A stretch of 64,000 nucleotides of DNA from Actinoplanes lobatus (GCF_014205215.1 NZ_JACHNC010000001.1:6196501-6260500); one strand, 5' to 3'. Numbered from the stretch's first letter, positions 25,825 to 34,059 are shown. Notes: generated from the letters alone by a model not told the origin. Made by a program: numbers and translations.

Positions 25825-26316
25825 ATGACGAAGACCAGAACGGCCTGGACGGTCGCCGCGCTCCTGTGCGGAACACTGCTTTCCGGCTGCGGCGGAGCGC
25901 TGGACGGATCGGACGAGGACCACTTCCAGCAGGCGATGGACTACGCGAAATGCCTGCGGGAGAACGGCATCCCGAACGCCCCCGACCCGGTGCGGGAGGA
26001 CAACGGTGTCGGCATGGAATTGCCGAAGGTCGACGACGCGGTGCTGAAGAAGGCGGAGGAGGCCTGCCGCGACAAGCAGCCGCAGGGCGATGCCGGCGAC
26101 AGCGACCCCGTCGATCCGGCGAAGGTCACCGCCTGGGCCACATGCATGCGCGGAAAACTGCCGAAGTTCCCCGATCCCGAGGTCGAGGGCAACACCATCA
26201 AAATCATTCTCACCGGTACGGGCATCGAGCCCGATTCCTCGCAGTTCAAGGACGCCCGAGAAGCCTGCGACTCCCAAGATCCCGGCGGCAACACGCATTT
26301 CGAGGACCTGGACTGA
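25825..26316 (+). CDS. Lipoprotein with duplicated Cys-rich 'C.R..G.P..PDP' motif
   Basis: The 163-residue protein has a lipoprotein signal (TAWTVAALLCGTLLSGC, lipobox LLSGC). The mature part carries two related motifs, YAKCLRENGIPNAPDPV and ATCMRGKLPKFPDPEVEG, each followed later by another cysteine (EEACRDKQ and REACDSQD), so two disulfide-bonded halves are likely. This type of actinobacterial lipoprotein is often encoded beside a MacA-like adaptor, as here: its stop overlaps the adaptor's ATG by one base (TGATG). It may dock the adaptor to the outer leaflet or report to the kinase. The start at 25825 gives a proper signal peptide. Confidence 0.85.
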   Translation: MTKTRTAWTVAALLCGTLLSGCGGALDGSDEDHFQQAMDYAKCLRENGIPNAPDPVREDNGVGMELPKVDDAVLKKAEEACRDKQPQGDAGDSDPVDPAKVTAWATCMRGKLPKFPDPEVEGNTIKIILTGTGIEPDSSQFKDAREACDSQDPGGNTHFEDLD

Positions 26317-27347
26317 TGGCCCCGAAACGAACCCTGCTCGTGCTGCCGGCCCTGGGTGCCACCGTGATCGCGGTCGCCGCCGGCACCGGGATGCTCGGCG
26401 GCGACGGCGACACCGGTGACGTGGCGCTCGCCGGGCCACCGGCCACCGCCACCGTCGAGAAGCGCACCCTGACCCGTACCGAGAAGGTCGGCGGCGACCT
26501 CGGCTTCGGTGACACCACCGGGGTGCAGGCGCCACCGGCCGGCGGCGGCATGGTCACCTGGCTGCCCGGCGAGGGCGATGTCCTGCAGCGCGGCGACACC
26601 GTCTACCGCGTCGACCAGCGGCGGGTCCCGCTGCTCTACGGCACGATCCCGCTCTACCGCACGCTGTCCGCCGGCAGCGAGGGCGCCGACGTCCGGCAGC
26701 TGGAACGCAACCTGCATGCCCTCGGCTACACCGGATTCACGGTCGACACCGAATACACGTCGTCGACAGCGGCCGCGGTCCGCGACTGGCAGGAAGACCT
26801 GGGCCGCACCGAAACCGGCCGGATCGAACCGGGCGACGCCGTGGTGTCATCGGGGGCACGTCGCGTCGCCGAGGTCGCCACGCAGACCGGCGCCGCCGCG
26901 TCCGGCGTGCTGCTGCGCTGGACCGGCACCACCCGTGTCGTCACCGTCGACCTGGACACCGACTACGCCGACCTGGTCCGGAACGGCACCACGGCGACCG
27001 TCGAACTGCCCGACGGCACGGGCGTCACCGCGCGGGTCACCGACATCGGCACACCCACCTCGCAGGAGAAGGGCGGCGCCACCCTGCCCGTCGAACTCGC
27101 CGTACCCGATCAGAAGAAGCTGGGCCGCTACCAGGTGGCGACGGTCCAGGTGATTCTCGCCGCCGAGACCCGCGAGGACGTGCTCGCCGTACCGGTCACC
27201 GCCCTGGTCGCGCGGTCCGGTGGCGGCTATGCCGTGATGACCGGTGGCGAGTATCTGCCGGTCACGACCGGGCTGTTCTCCGGCGGCTACGTGGAGATCT
27301 CCGGCGACGGCGTCACCGAGGGACTCTCCGTGGGGGTGCCGGCATGA
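26316..27347 (+). CDS. MacA-like efflux adaptor with peptidoglycan-binding domain
   Basis: The 343-residue protein has an N-terminal membrane anchor (6-28), a lipoyl/barrel-sandwich region (VEKRTLTRTEKVGGDLGFG... WLPGEGDVLQRGDTVYRVD), an inserted peptidoglycan_binding_1 domain at about 116-176 (LSAGSEGADVRQLERNLHALGYTG), and a beta-barrel/membrane-proximal part (VTARVTDIGTPTSQEKGGATLPVELAV). This architecture is the Gram-positive counterpart of MacA, linking an ABC exporter to the cell wall. It overlaps the ATPase gene by ATGA (27344). Substrate unknown; control by the two-component system just upstream is likely. Confidence 0.92.
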   Translation: MAPKRTLLVLPALGATVIAVAAGTGMLGGDGDTGDVALAGPPATATVEKRTLTRTEKVGGDLGFGDTTGVQAPPAGGGMVTWLPGEGDVLQRGDTVYRVDQRRVPLLYGTIPLYRTLSAGSEGADVRQLERNLHALGYTGFTVDTEYTSSTAAAVRDWQEDLGRTETGRIEPGDAVVSSGARRVAEVATQTGAAASGVLLRWTGTTRVVTVDLDTDYADLVRNGTTATVELPDGTGVTARVTDIGTPTSQEKGGATLPVELAVPDQKKLGRYQVATVQVILAAETREDVLAVPVTALVARSGGGYAVMTGGEYLPVTTGLFSGGYVEISGDGVTEGLSVGVPA

Positions 27348-28018
27348 CCGCACCCGTGGTCGAGTTGTCCGGAGTCTCCAAACGGTACGGCGACGTGATC
27401 GCCCTCGACGACGCCGACCTGCGCATCGACCGTGGGGAACTGCTCGCCGTCGTCGGTCCGTCCGGCTCCGGGAAGTCGACCCTGCTGCACATCATGGGCA
27501 CCCTCGACCGGCCCACCACCGGGACGCTGCGCATCGACGGGTACGACGTCGGCGCGCTCAGCGACCGGGAGCTGTCGGTGTTGCGTGCCCGTGCCATCGG
27601 CTTCGTCTTTCAGCAGTTCCACCTGGCCCGCGGGGTTCCGGCGATCGACATCGTCGCCGACGGCCTGCTCTACACCGGCAGGTCGCGCGGCTTCCGGCGG
27701 CAGGCCGCCGAGCGGGCGCTGCACCGGGTCGGCCTCGGCCACCGGATGAGGCACCTGCCGCATCAGCTGTCCGGCGGCGAACAGCAGCGGGTCGCCATCG
27801 CCCGCGCCGTCCTCGGCGATCCGCCGCTGCTCATGGCCGACGAGCCGACCGGCGCCCTCGACTCACAATCCGGAGAGACCGTGATGGCGCTGCTGCGCGA
27901 CCTCAACGACGCCGGCACCACGATCGTGGTGATCACCCACGATCGCGACATCGCGGCCTCGCTGCCGCGACAGGTCCGGCTCAAAGACGGCAAGATCATT
28001 TCAGGGGTACGGGCATGA
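27344..28018 (+). CDS. MacB-type ABC transporter ATPase
   Basis: This 224-residue ATPase of the LolD/MacB/FtsE class has Walker A VVGPSGSGKST, Q-loop FVFQQFHLARG, signature LSGGEQQRVAIARA, Walker B LLMADEPTGALD and switch His in VVITHDRDIA. It couples to the FtsX/MacB-like permease encoded next (ATGA overlap at 28015). With the adaptor it forms a tripartite-like exporter for peptides, antibiotics or lipoproteins at the membrane. Confidence 0.95.
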   Translation: MTAPVVELSGVSKRYGDVIALDDADLRIDRGELLAVVGPSGSGKSTLLHIMGTLDRPTTGTLRIDGYDVGALSDRELSVLRARAIGFVFQQFHLARGVPAIDIVADGLLYTGRSRGFRRQAAERALHRVGLGHRMRHLPHQLSGGEQQRVAIARAVLGDPPLLMADEPTGALDSQSGETVMALLRDLNDAGTTIVVITHDRDIAASLPRQVRLKDGKIISGVRA

Positions 28019-29214
28019 GCGAGCTTGCGAGCGCCCCGCCGCTGGTTCCGGCCAGAATGCCGGTCGCCGACGTGATCCGGGTCGGCGGGCACGGCCTGCG
28101 CTCACGTCCGCTGCGGGTGTTCCTGTCCGCGCTCGGCATCGCGATCGGCATCGCCGCGATGGTCGGGGTCATGGGCATCTCCGCGTCCTCGACCCACGAA
28201 CTGGACCGGCGGCTCAGCTCGTTCGGCACCAACCTGCTGACCGTCACAGCGGGAGAGGGGTCGCACCTGCCGACCACGGCGGTCAGCATGATCGGCGCGC
28301 TGCCGGCCGTCGACACCGTTTCGGCCGTCGGGCGCACCGGCGTACGGGTCTACCGCAACGACCACATTCCCACGGAGCGCACCGGCGGCATCGTGGTCTA
28401 CGCGGCCCGGACCGACCTGCCCACGGTGGCCGGCGCCCGTACCGTCGCCGGGTCCTGGCTCACCGAGGCGCACACCGCCTACCCGGCCGTGGTGCTCGGC
28501 TGGACCGCCGCGAGATCCCTGGCCGTCTACGAGACCGGCCCGGACCAGCTGGTCTGGCTCGGCGGCCGATGGTTCACCGTGGTCGGCATCCTGGCCCCCA
28601 ACGACCTGCTCACCGACCTCGACTACGGCGCCTTCGTCGGCTGGCCGGTGGCCGAACGCGAACTCGGCTTCGACGGCTACCCGACCACCGTCTACACCCG
28701 TCCACAGCAGAGCGCGGTCACGGCCGTACAGCCGCTGCTCGGCGCCGCCGCCAACCCGGAGAACCCCGGCGAGGCCACCGTCTCCCGCCCGTCCGAGGTG
28801 CTGAAAGCCCAGCTGGAGACCCGCCGTACGCTCAACGCCCTGCTGCTCGGCCTGGGCGCCGTGGCCCTGCTGGTCGGTGGCATCGGCGTGGCCAACACGA
28901 TGGTCATCTCGGTCCTGGAACGCCGCTCCGAGATCGGCCTGCGCCGTTCCCTGGGCGCCACCCGGGGCCAGATCCGCACCCAGTTCCTGGCCGAGGCCCT
29001 GCTGCTGTCCCTGCTCGGTGGTGCCGGCGGCGTCGCCCTCGGCATCGGCATCACGGCCGCCTTCGCCGCCACCCAGGGCTGGGCCGCCGTGGTGCCCCCG
29101 TGGGCGATGGGCGGCGGCGTCGCCGCCACCCTGTTGATCGGCGGCCTGGCCGGCTTCTATCCGGCCGTGCGCGCCGCCCGCCTCCCACCCACCGAGGCTC
29201 TGGCCAACCCCTGA
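28015..29214 (+). CDS. MacB-like ABC permease (FtsX family)
   Basis: This 399-residue permease has one N-terminal helix (SALGIAIGIAAMVGVMGIS), a large extracytoplasmic MacB periplasmic-core domain (about 65-270), and three C-terminal helices (ALLLGLGAVALLVGGIGVANTMVISVLERRSEIGLRRSLGATRGQI). The last is the FtsX signature. The first 19 bases of the gene (ATGAGCGAGCTTGCGAGCG) are identical to the start of each 77-bp repeat unit at 61.9 kb, so its first six residues (MSELAS) may come from an inserted start cassette. It is the last gene of the operon, convergent with an ABC-2 cluster. Confidence 0.93.
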   Translation: MSELASAPPLVPARMPVADVIRVGGHGLRSRPLRVFLSALGIAIGIAAMVGVMGISASSTHELDRRLSSFGTNLLTVTAGEGSHLPTTAVSMIGALPAVDTVSAVGRTGVRVYRNDHIPTERTGGIVVYAARTDLPTVAGARTVAGSWLTEAHTAYPAVVLGWTAARSLAVYETGPDQLVWLGGRWFTVVGILAPNDLLTDLDYGAFVGWPVAERELGFDGYPTTVYTRPQQSAVTAVQPLLGAAANPENPGEATVSRPSEVLKAQLETRRTLNALLLGLGAVALLVGGIGVANTMVISVLERRSEIGLRRSLGATRGQIRTQFLAEALLLSLLGGAGGVALGIGITAAFAATQGWAAVVPPWAMGGGVAATLLIGGLAGFYPAVRAARLPPTEALANP

Positions 29215-29221
29215 GGGCGAT

Positions 29222-29965
29222 TCAGGCGTCCCGGCGGCGCAGCAGGAGCGCCGCCACGGCCAGGACCGCCGTCACCCACCACACCAGCACCGCCAGCCTG
29301 GCCAGATCGCCGGTGTCCGCCACGGCGAGGGCCGCGTCCGGGCTGATCCGCTGGAGGCGGCGTTCCCAGCGCTCGTCCGGCATCGCGGCCGCGACGACCG
29401 GCAGGACGTACAGCAGGCCGAGCACCGTGCCGATCGCCGCGGCCGGCCCGCGCAGCATCGTGGCCACACCCAGGCTGAGCAGTGCGATGAGCACCAGGTA
29501 GAGGACCGCGCCGACGGCGGCCCGCAACACCCCGGGATGGTCGTGGACCGGCAGGAGCGCGCCCGTCACCCCGGCCACCGCGGCCGGGGTGACGGCGGCG
29601 GCCAGCACGACGATCTTGCCGATCAGTACGTGGACGCGGCGCGGTGTCGCGGCCAGCGTCACGCGGATCATGCCGGTCCGGTACTCGTCGCCGATGATCA
29701 GCACACCGGCGATCGCGACCACCGCCTGCCCGGCCCGGACGCCGGTGAACGCCATCGCGACGCCACAGTCGGTGCGCGGGCAGCCGCTGTTCAGGATGGC
29801 CAGAACACCGATGGCCGCCGTCACGGCCGCCGCGGTCACGAGCAGCCGGATGAGGCCGGGCGTGGTCCGCAGCTTCGTCCACTCGGCGTGCGCCACGGAT
29901 CGGCCGGCGCCGAACACGCGGCGGTGATCGCGGCTCCCGGTGGTGGCCCGGCTCCGGGCGGTCAC
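29222..29965 (-). CDS. ABC-2 type permease, small
   Basis: The 247-residue membrane protein starts at GTG 29965 (overlapping the upstream stop by GTGA). The N-terminus carries HAEWTKLRTTPGLIRLL, the cytoplasmic lead-in of ABC-2 permeases. It has about six helices, a short extracytoplasmic loop with two cysteines (LNSGCPRTDCGVA) between helices 1 and 2, and EYRTGMIRVTLAATPRRVHVL after helix 2. A mid-gene longer frame upstream is not supported. It is a paralogue of the permease encoded just before it (29962-31488), but lacks that protein's large extracytoplasmic insert. Confidence 0.9.
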   Translation of the reverse strand: MTARSRATTGSRDHRRVFGAGRSVAHAEWTKLRTTPGLIRLLVTAAAVTAAIGVLAILNSGCPRTDCGVAMAFTGVRAGQAVVAIAGVLIIGDEYRTGMIRVTLAATPRRVHVLIGKIVVLAAAVTPAAVAGVTGALLPVHDHPGVLRAAVGAVLYLVLIALLSLGVATMLRGPAAAIGTVLGLLYVLPVVAAAMPDERWERRLQRISPDAALAVADTGDLARLAVLVWWVTAVLAVAALLLRRRDA

Positions 29966-31488
29966 GCGTCCCTCCGGCGCAGCAGAACGGCGGCGCCGGC
30001 CAGCGCGGCCGCGGTCCAGGCGGCCAGCACCGCGAACCCGCCCCACGCGGGCAACGGGAAGAATCCCTGCGCGGCCGTGTACAGGTTGTCGACCTGCGGA
30101 TACTCCGGGGTGCTCTGCTGCACGGCGAACGCGGCGGCCGGTGTCACCCGCAGCACCCAGTCGGCCGCGGCCCCGGACACCGCGGTGACCGTCACCAGGT
30201 AGGGCAGGACGATCAGCGCGATCCCGGTGGTCACCGCGGTGAGACTGCGGCGCAGGATCGCGCCGAGCGCCAGGGCGAGCACGGCCGAACACGCGAGCAG
30301 CAGGCCCGTACCGATGATGATCTGGATTTTGATCGGGGTCGTGGCGGGATGCAGGTAGACGCCGCGGGAGATCAGCATCCGGCCGCCGACCTCGACCAGC
30401 ACGGCCGCCGCGACCACGCCGGCCACGAAGGTGACGGATCCGAGCACGATCGCCTTGGCCGCCAAGAAGTGGCCACGGTGCGGGGCCGCCGTCAGCGTGG
30501 TGCGCACCAGCCCACGCCGGTATTCCGCGGTCATGAACACGGCGCCGAGCACCACCACGGCGAGCAGCGCCACGAACGTGCCCACCAGCGTCTGCGTGAT
30601 CGTCGCACCGATCCCGGCCACCCCGGCGACGGCGGGGGAGACGTCACCCGAGCCGGTCACCGAGTACTCCGGACCGTCGGCGTCGAAGCCGCTCCGATCC
30701 AGATCGTCCGGACCCCCGATCCGGGTTCCCGCCCAGTTTCCGGCCGGCCAGTCGCCGTCCAGCCGCACCTGGTCGAACTCGCCGGTCGCCTCGCTCGGCC
30801 CGTCGGCCACCGACGTGCCGACCAGGTTCTGGACGATCTCGCTGTGCTGCGGCGACGTCGCGAACATGCCGGCCTGCACGGTTTCCGCCAGACCGTCGAG
30901 ACGGACCTCCCGGACCTTCGTCCAGGAGCGGCCATCTGCCGATTCCTCTCCGATGATCACGTCACCCTCGCGGGTCAGGCGCAACCACAGGGGTACGCCT
31001 CCCGGCGACCCGGCGGCGTCGTGCGCGAAATCGTGCTGCATGCGTACGCCGTGCGCGCCGGTCATCATGATCGCCGCGTAGGTGGCGCCGGGCTGCGTAC
31101 CGTTCTTGATCATCAAACCGGTCTTGGCCCACGGGGTGAGGCCGGTGACCTGTTCCTGCTGTTCCTTGCCGGATGTCTGCTGTTCCTTGCCGGGTGCCTC
31201 CTGCTCCTCGCCGACCGATGGCAGGATCCCGGTCATCGACGTCAGGCGCACCGTGATGCTGCCGTCGCCGGTCAGCGGACGGTGCAGGAACGTGAACGCG
31301 TCCCGCACCTCCTGCCCCTCCGGGCCGATCGGCTGGGCGCACGTGTCCTGGGTGCAGGTGCCCTGCATGCCGGTCAGCGTGCCGAGCGCGACCATCGCGG
31401 CGATGCCGCCCAGCAGCGCCGCCATCCAGCCACGGACCGTCCGCAGCTTCGTCCACTCGGCACGCAGTAGCCGCCCGAACCCGGTCAT
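29962..31488 (-). CDS. ABC-2 permease with large extracytoplasmic DUF1349/lectin-like insert
   Basis: The 508-residue protein begins like its neighbour (LLRAEWTKLRTVRGWMAALLGG, first helix). After the second-position loop GTCTQDTCAQPIG it then carries an insert of about 220 residues. The core of the insert (WAKTGLMIKNGTQPGATYAAIMMT, LWLRLTREGDVIIGEESADGRSW, VQAGMFATSPQ) reads as a jelly-roll/concanavalin-like DUF1349 domain. A GKEQQ-rich low-complexity linker precedes it. After about residue 295 the ABC-2 helices resume, with FMTAEYRRGLVRTTLTAAPHRGHFL. The insert should face outside and could bind a carbohydrate or the exported substrate. It overlaps the ATPase gene by ATGA. Confidence 0.85.
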   Translation of the reverse strand: MTGFGRLLRAEWTKLRTVRGWMAALLGGIAAMVALGTLTGMQGTCTQDTCAQPIGPEGQEVRDAFTFLHRPLTGDGSITVRLTSMTGILPSVGEEQEAPGKEQQTSGKEQQEQVTGLTPWAKTGLMIKNGTQPGATYAAIMMTGAHGVRMQHDFAHDAAGSPGGVPLWLRLTREGDVIIGEESADGRSWTKVREVRLDGLAETVQAGMFATSPQHSEIVQNLVGTSVADGPSEATGEFDQVRLDGDWPAGNWAGTRIGGPDDLDRSGFDADGPEYSVTGSGDVSPAVAGVAGIGATITQTLVGTFVALLAVVVLGAVFMTAEYRRGLVRTTLTAAPHRGHFLAAKAIVLGSVTFVAGVVAAAVLVEVGGRMLISRGVYLHPATTPIKIQIIIGTGLLLACSAVLALALGAILRRSLTAVTTGIALIVLPYLVTVTAVSGAAADWVLRVTPAAAFAVQQSTPEYPQVDNLYTAAQGFFPLPAWGGFAVLAAWTAAALAGAAVLLRRRDA

Positions 31489-32396
31489 CGCGCCGCCTCC
31501 GCCCGGTAGACGACCGCGTCCCGGGTCAGCTCCAGGTACGCCTCCTCGAGGCCGGGCCGGTAGGCGGACACCTCGGAGAACCGGATCCCGGCACGGTTGA
31601 GCAGCATCACCACCGCCTCGGCCTCGACCCCGCCGACGTGCAGCAGACCGGGACCGTCCTCGGCGACCGTCGCCCCGCCGCCGGTCAGTGCCGCCACCGC
31701 GGCCGGATCGCCGGTGCGTACCGTGATCCGGCCCCGCGCCGTCCGGGCCAGCAGCTGGGTGAGGTCCGCGTCGGCGATGACCCGGCCCCGGCCGCACACC
31801 ACCACGTGATCGGCCACGTCCTCGAGCTCGTTCATCAGATGGCTGGACAGCAGCACGGCCCGGCCCTCGGCGGCCAGCGACCGCAGGAAACCCCGCATCC
31901 AGATGATGCCGTCCGGATCCATCCCGTTGAACGGCTCGTCCAGCAGCAGCACCGGCGGGTCCCCGAGCATCGCGGCCGCTATCCCCAGCCGCTGCCGCAT
32001 GCCGAGCGAGAAGCCACCGGCCGCGCGGCGGCCCACCGCGGCGAGCCCGGTCAGCTCCAGCACCTCACCGGCCCGGCGGGCGGGCAGACCTTGCGAGTAC
32101 GCCAGCCACAGCAGGTGGTTGCGGGCGGACCGGCCGGCCTGCAACGCGCCCGCGTCGAGCAGCGAGCCCACATGACACAGCGGCCGGTCCAGATCCCGGT
32201 AGCGGCGCCCATCGATCAGGGCGGCGCCGGAATCCGGCCGGTCCAGGCCGAGGATCACCCGCAGGGTGGTCGACTTTCCGGCGCCGTTGGGCCCGGCGAA
32301 CCCGGTGACCCGCCCCGGCTCGACGGTGAAGGACATCCCGTCCAGCGCCACGGCCGGGCCGTAGCGCTTGTGCACACTGTCCACGGTGACGTTCAT
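31485..32396 (-). CDS. ABC transporter ATP-binding protein (ABC-2 type)
   Basis: The 303-residue ATPase has Walker A FAGPNGAGKST, the signature FSLGMRQRLGIAAA, Walker B VLLLDEPFNGMD and switch His in LSSHLMNELEDVAD, followed by a C-terminal accessory domain (about 215-303). It is the first gene of a three-gene minus-strand operon with two ABC-2 permeases, so the transporter is probably a heterodimer of permeases driven by an ATPase dimer. It is similar to bacteriocin or antibiotic self-protection exporters. No biosynthetic genes are nearby. The gap upstream (198 bp) holds the promoter region. Confidence 0.94.
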   Translation of the reverse strand: MNVTVDSVHKRYGPAVALDGMSFTVEPGRVTGFAGPNGAGKSTTLRVILGLDRPDSGAALIDGRRYRDLDRPLCHVGSLLDAGALQAGRSARNHLLWLAYSQGLPARRAGEVLELTGLAAVGRRAAGGFSLGMRQRLGIAAAMLGDPPVLLLDEPFNGMDPDGIIWMRGFLRSLAAEGRAVLLSSHLMNELEDVADHVVVCGRGRVIADADLTQLLARTARGRITVRTGDPAAVAALTGGGATVAEDGPGLLHVGGVEAEAVVMLLNRAGIRFSEVSAYRPGLEEAYLELTRDAVVYRAEAAR

Positions 32397-32587
32397 GCCG
32401 CCAGGTCTACGGGGCGGGCGGTAACACCGGCCTATCGCCGGCTGTCACACCGTTGTCAGGTGCCGGCCCCTTCCAACACGTCGCGCCGCCGGTCCGCTGA
32501 CCTGGTGCTGACTTTCCGGTCAACCGTTTACCGGGTGACGTGGGCGGGTAGGCGATCTGTTCAGAATCGGGCGAAATCGCAAGGAGG

Positions 32588-33391
32588 TCACCCGATGCCT
32601 ATGGCGAGTATCCCATCGAATCCGGACAAATATCCGCCCCTTGATCCGGGCGCGCCGATCCCCGACGACCCGGGCGAGCTGTCTCCCGACAACCCCGACC
32701 CGCTGCCCCCGCCACCGCCCGATCCGGTCCCGGCCATACCGGTGCCCGCCACGCCTGTCCCGGACGAGCCCGAAGCGGTCCCGGAGCCCGCCTGACCGTC
32801 CCGAACCCGCCTGACCGTCCCGGCTCGGCGGGCCGCGGCCGACTCCAGGAAGCGGGTCACGGTGTCCGTCCAGATCTGGCGGGCCTCGGCGGCGGATTCC
32901 GGTGAGGGCAGGCCCGAATGCGTGGCCACCAGCGATGCCGTGCCGTTCGGCTTGGGCTCGCTGGTGACGGCGATCGCCGTACCGTCCGGGGTCTTGACCC
33001 GCCAGGTGATCCGCCGTTCGGTGCCGCTCACCCGGGGCGGGGCGGCGAGCAGCCCGGCGGTGTGCGGGTCCGCCGCCGCGAACCCGGTCCACGCGTCCAT
33101 CAACGCGGCCATGCCGAGACGGGTGGCCCGGCTCACGCTCACCTCGAACGTGCCGTCCGGGCGCTGGCCGGGCAGCCGGCGGCCGACGTACTGCTCGTAC
33201 GCCACCGTCACCGACTGTGCCCACCAGCCGGGCGAGTCGATGCCGGTGGCCTCCAGCTCCTTGTGCACCCTGGCCACGATGGCGCGGTGGCACAGGTCCT
33301 CCGCGCCGATGCCGGCCAGGAACGTCAGCCAGTCGTCCCAGCCGCGGCTCGTGGCGGTTTCGATCGGCTTGATCCGGGCGTTCGTCGCCAT
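32588..33391 (-). CDS. Conserved hypothetical protein with Gly/Ser-rich tail
   Basis: The 267-residue protein begins MATNARIKPIETATSRGWDDWL. Its first ~190 residues look globular (VTVAYEQYVGRRLPGQRPDGTFEVSVSRA, then an SRPBCC-like beta region ERRITWRVKTPDGTAIAVTSEPKPNGTASL). This is typical of a small actinobacterial family often of unknown function. From about residue 195 the sequence becomes Gly/Ser-rich and repetitive (GTGVAGTGMAGTGSGGGGG). This tail lies exactly antisense to a small plus-strand proline-rich ORF with a perfect ribosome-binding site, so the tail may be read-through of a lost stop. A 19-bp tandem duplication at 32787-32822 marks the junction. Confidence 0.7.
   Translation of the reverse strand: MATNARIKPIETATSRGWDDWLTFLAGIGAEDLCHRAIVARVHKELEATGIDSPGWWAQSVTVAYEQYVGRRLPGQRPDGTFEVSVSRATRLGMAALMDAWTGFAAADPHTAGLLAAPPRVSGTERRITWRVKTPDGTAIAVTSEPKPNGTASLVATHSGLPSPESAAEARQIWTDTVTRFLESAAARRAGTVRRVRDGQAGSGTASGSSGTGVAGTGMAGTGSGGGGGSGSGLSGDSSPGSSGIGAPGSRGGYLSGFDGILAIGIG
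32595..32795 (+). CDS. Small proline/aspartate-rich protein
   Basis: This 66-residue acidic protein begins MPMASIPSNPDKYPPLDPG and is dominated by P, D and E (NPDPLPPPPPDPVPAIPVP). It has no signal peptide and no cysteines. AAGGAGGT lies seven bases before the ATG, one of the best ribosome-binding sites in the window, which supports real translation. The whole ORF lies antisense to the Gly/Ser-rich tail of the 32588-33391 gene: proline codons CCN read as glycine GGN on the other strand. It is probably unstructured. Function unknown. Confidence 0.55.
   Translation: MPMASIPSNPDKYPPLDPGAPIPDDPGELSPDNPDPLPPPPPDPVPAIPVPATPVPDEPEAVPEPA
32787..32822. repeat. 19-bp-period tandem duplication
   Basis: CCCGCCTGACCGTCCCG occurs at 32787-32803 and 32806-32822. 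It spans the stop codon of the plus-strand small ORF. Because 19 is not a multiple of three, it shifts the minus-strand frame at the point where that protein turns Gly/Ser-rich. Confidence 0.85.
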
Positions 33392-33416
33392 CTCGCCATG
33401 ATGTCAGCCCGGACGG

Positions 33417-33860
33417 TCACTGGCAGTGACGCTGCACGGGGGACAGCCATTCGGTCAGGTTCTGGCCCATCGTCTTGTTGACGTCCTCGGGCGTCTTGAT
33501 GGCCTGGAAGAACTTGGCGTCACCCGACTTGGTGCGCAGCTGTTCGGCGGCCTTCTTCCCGTCGGTACGTAGCTGGGCGTCCTCGCTGCCCTTCGTGGCG
33601 TCGTCGACCGCGGTGGCGAAACTGGCCAGGGCCTGCTGGGCCTTGGACGCCGCCTTGGGGTCGGAGACCGTCTCGGTGAGCGCCTTGGCGAACGGCGCCA
33701 TGTTGGCCCCATATGCTTTGGCGAGCGCCTGACAGCCGGTCGCGACGCCCGGGGCGACGACCGCCGCGCTGCCGGCTGGTGCGGCGGTGTCGGCGGCGGT
33801 GCCGCAGGCTGTCGCGGTGAGCAGGATCCCGCCGGCGAGCAGGATGATGGCGTTGCGCAT
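33417..33860 (-). CDS. Small lipoprotein, hypothetical
   Basis: The 147-residue protein has a lipoprotein signal (MRNAIILLAGGILLTATAC, Cys19). The mature part is predicted helical (CQALAKAYGANMAPFAKALTETV, KAQQALASFATAVDDATKGSED), ending WLSPVQRHCQ with a second pair of cysteines. GGAGG stands five bases before the ATG at 33860. A perfect 14-bp LacI-type palindrome, identical to the Streptomyces CebR box, lies 26-39 bases upstream of the start. The lipoprotein is therefore likely induced by cello-oligosaccharides or a similar sugar, although it is not itself a recognisable sugar-binding protein. Confidence 0.85.
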   Translation of the reverse strand: MRNAIILLAGGILLTATACGTAADTAAPAGSAAVVAPGVATGCQALAKAYGANMAPFAKALTETVSDPKAASKAQQALASFATAVDDATKGSEDAQLRTDGKKAAEQLRTKSGDAKFFQAIKTPEDVNKTMGQNLTEWLSPVQRHCQ

Positions 33861-33885
33861 GAAAACCTCCATGGGGATGGGGGAG

Positions 33886-33899
33886 TGGGAGCGCTCCCA
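33886..33899. promoter_or_regulatory. CebR-type LacI operator (TGGGAGCGCTCCCA)
   Basis: This is a perfect 14-bp palindrome identical to the operator described for the cellulose-utilisation repressor CebR in Streptomyces. It lies just upstream of the lipoprotein gene that starts at 33860. No lacI-family gene is encoded in the window, so the regulator must act in trans. Confidence 0.8.
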
Positions 33900-34059
33900 T
33901 GCCGCGAGCACCATAACGCCTCCATGCGAGGCTGTCGATTCCTTAAGGCGATCTTCAGGCTGGCCGCGAGCGGAAGGCGGGGGCGTCCATTGACTGTCTC
34001 CGTTCTCGTCCGGTCGGGCGAATGACAGAAATGTTATGGCGTGATGTCCACTGCGTACC

